A model generated the notes under the pieces. That model saw only the letters and a program-made list of their open reading frames with translations, was not told the DNA's origin and searched no databases. From contig CATJRT010000154.1 in assembly GCA_949742895.1 (NCBI GenBank), positions 1 to 13,574 of the forward strand: 13,574 bases of DNA. The letters are read 5' to 3'. A program made the translations under genes and the position numbers. This document shows positions 13,207 through 13,574 of this stretch, piece by piece (positions within the stretch are counted from its first letter, which is position 1; every line of letters starts with the position of its first letter). Origin of the DNA: an uncultured Eubacteriales bacterium (lineage in GTDB: Bacteria > Bacillota_A > Clostridia > Oscillospirales > Oscillospiraceae).

Positions 13207-13574
13207 TCAGGCTCTGGTGTAAAAGGTCGCCCGGCCCTTTCCGTGTTTGACTAGAACCCCCTTATCCGCCAACTGCTTGAGGGAGCTTTCCACCGAGGTC
13301 TTACCCAAGGTCGGACATAGCTCCATGACATCGGTCTTTGTAAATTTCCCCAGCCTGCTTTCTACAGCTCTACGCACCACTTCAATAGCCGGAGATTTCT
13401 CTCCTACTAACTCCAGTCGTTCATCCAGTTCCCGATACGCTGCCAGGATGACAGAGAGCAAATATTTGATGAACGGTGTGGGGTCATCTGTGTTCTCATA
13501 CCAGCCACCCTGACTGGCCTCTAGAGCATCGTAGTACAAATCTTTGTTGCAGGCGATCTTGCTCTCCAGAGAGA
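13207..13574 (-). CDS. Fic-family protein, C-terminal part, truncated by window edge
   Basis: About 121 C-terminal residues are visible on the minus strand; the stop is at 13207-13209. The segment NKDLYYDALEASQGGWYEN followed by DPTPFIKYLLSVILAAYRELDERL is typical of the helical part after the Fic core. It is followed by a winged-helix-like end (FTKTDVMELCPTLGKTSVESSLKQL and then KGRATFYTRA) that probably binds DNA or a partner. Fic proteins transfer AMP or other groups onto target hydroxyls. The catalytic HPFx(D/E)GNGR motif would lie outside the window, so activity cannot be judged. It converges on hydA and looks unrelated to the metabolic cluster. The reading frame stays open to the window end, so no start is called. 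Confidence 0.78.
   Translation of the reverse strand, partial: SLESKIACNKDLYYDALEASQGGWYENTDDPTPFIKYLLSVILAAYRELDERLELVGEKSPAIEVVRRAVESRLGKFTKTDVMELCPTLGKTSVESSLKQLADKGVLVKHGKGRATFYTRA

Noticed and set aside
1..13574. tRNA, rRNA, CRISPR array, insertion sequence or prophage
   Set aside because: No clover-leaf pattern, regularly spaced repeats, transposase or terminal inverted repeats were seen by eye; the 20-bp inverted repeat at 13082-13125 has no associated element.

Overview
This window looks like chromosomal DNA of an anaerobic, GC-rich member of the Clostridia, most likely a gut Oscillospiraceae-type bacterium. The reasons are strong GGAGG ribosome binding sites, GTG and TTG starts, GC-rich third codon positions, a trimeric [FeFe] hydrogenase and many oxygen-sensitive Fe-S proteins. 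The assignment rests on style and gene content, not on a database match.

Layout. Positions 1-566 (minus strand) hold the N-terminal part of a molybdenum hydroxylase of the aldehyde oxidoreductase/xanthine dehydrogenase family, cut by the window edge. An AT-rich divergent control region (567-1026) follows, with a near-perfect sigma-70 promoter in each direction, a 37-bp dyad and a leader with competing helices. From 1027 a plus-strand operon runs: opine dehydrogenase-family protein, MmgE/PrpD-family protein, then five small or medium redox genes that look like subunits of one flavin/Fe-S amine (imino acid) dehydrogenase complex: a [2Fe-2S] protein, a pyridine-nucleotide-disulfide-type FAD subunit, a 10-cysteine [4Fe-4S] protein, a BFD-like [2Fe-2S] protein and a DAO-fold FAD subunit. 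A terminator-like hairpin at 7137-7183 precedes a BCCT-family transporter. A strong terminator (8847-8879) precedes hydCBA (hymABC), encoding a trimeric NADH-linked, probably electron-bifurcating [FeFe] hydrogenase. A perfect 20-bp inverted repeat lies after it, and the convergent 3' end of a Fic-family gene closes the window.

How it may work together (inference). The BCCT carrier would import a zwitterionic amino-acid derivative. The five-subunit flavoprotein complex would oxidise its secondary or tertiary amine C-N bond, with the opine dehydrogenase and the MmgE/PrpD enzyme handling neighbouring steps. The reduced ferredoxin and NADH could be re-oxidised by HydABC with release of H2. Opines, proline-type imino acids and N-methylated amino acids are the candidate substrates. 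The sequence does not decide between them, but the altered aromatic box of the transporter argues against an ordinary trimethylammonium compound. No RNA genes, CRISPR arrays or insertion sequences were seen.
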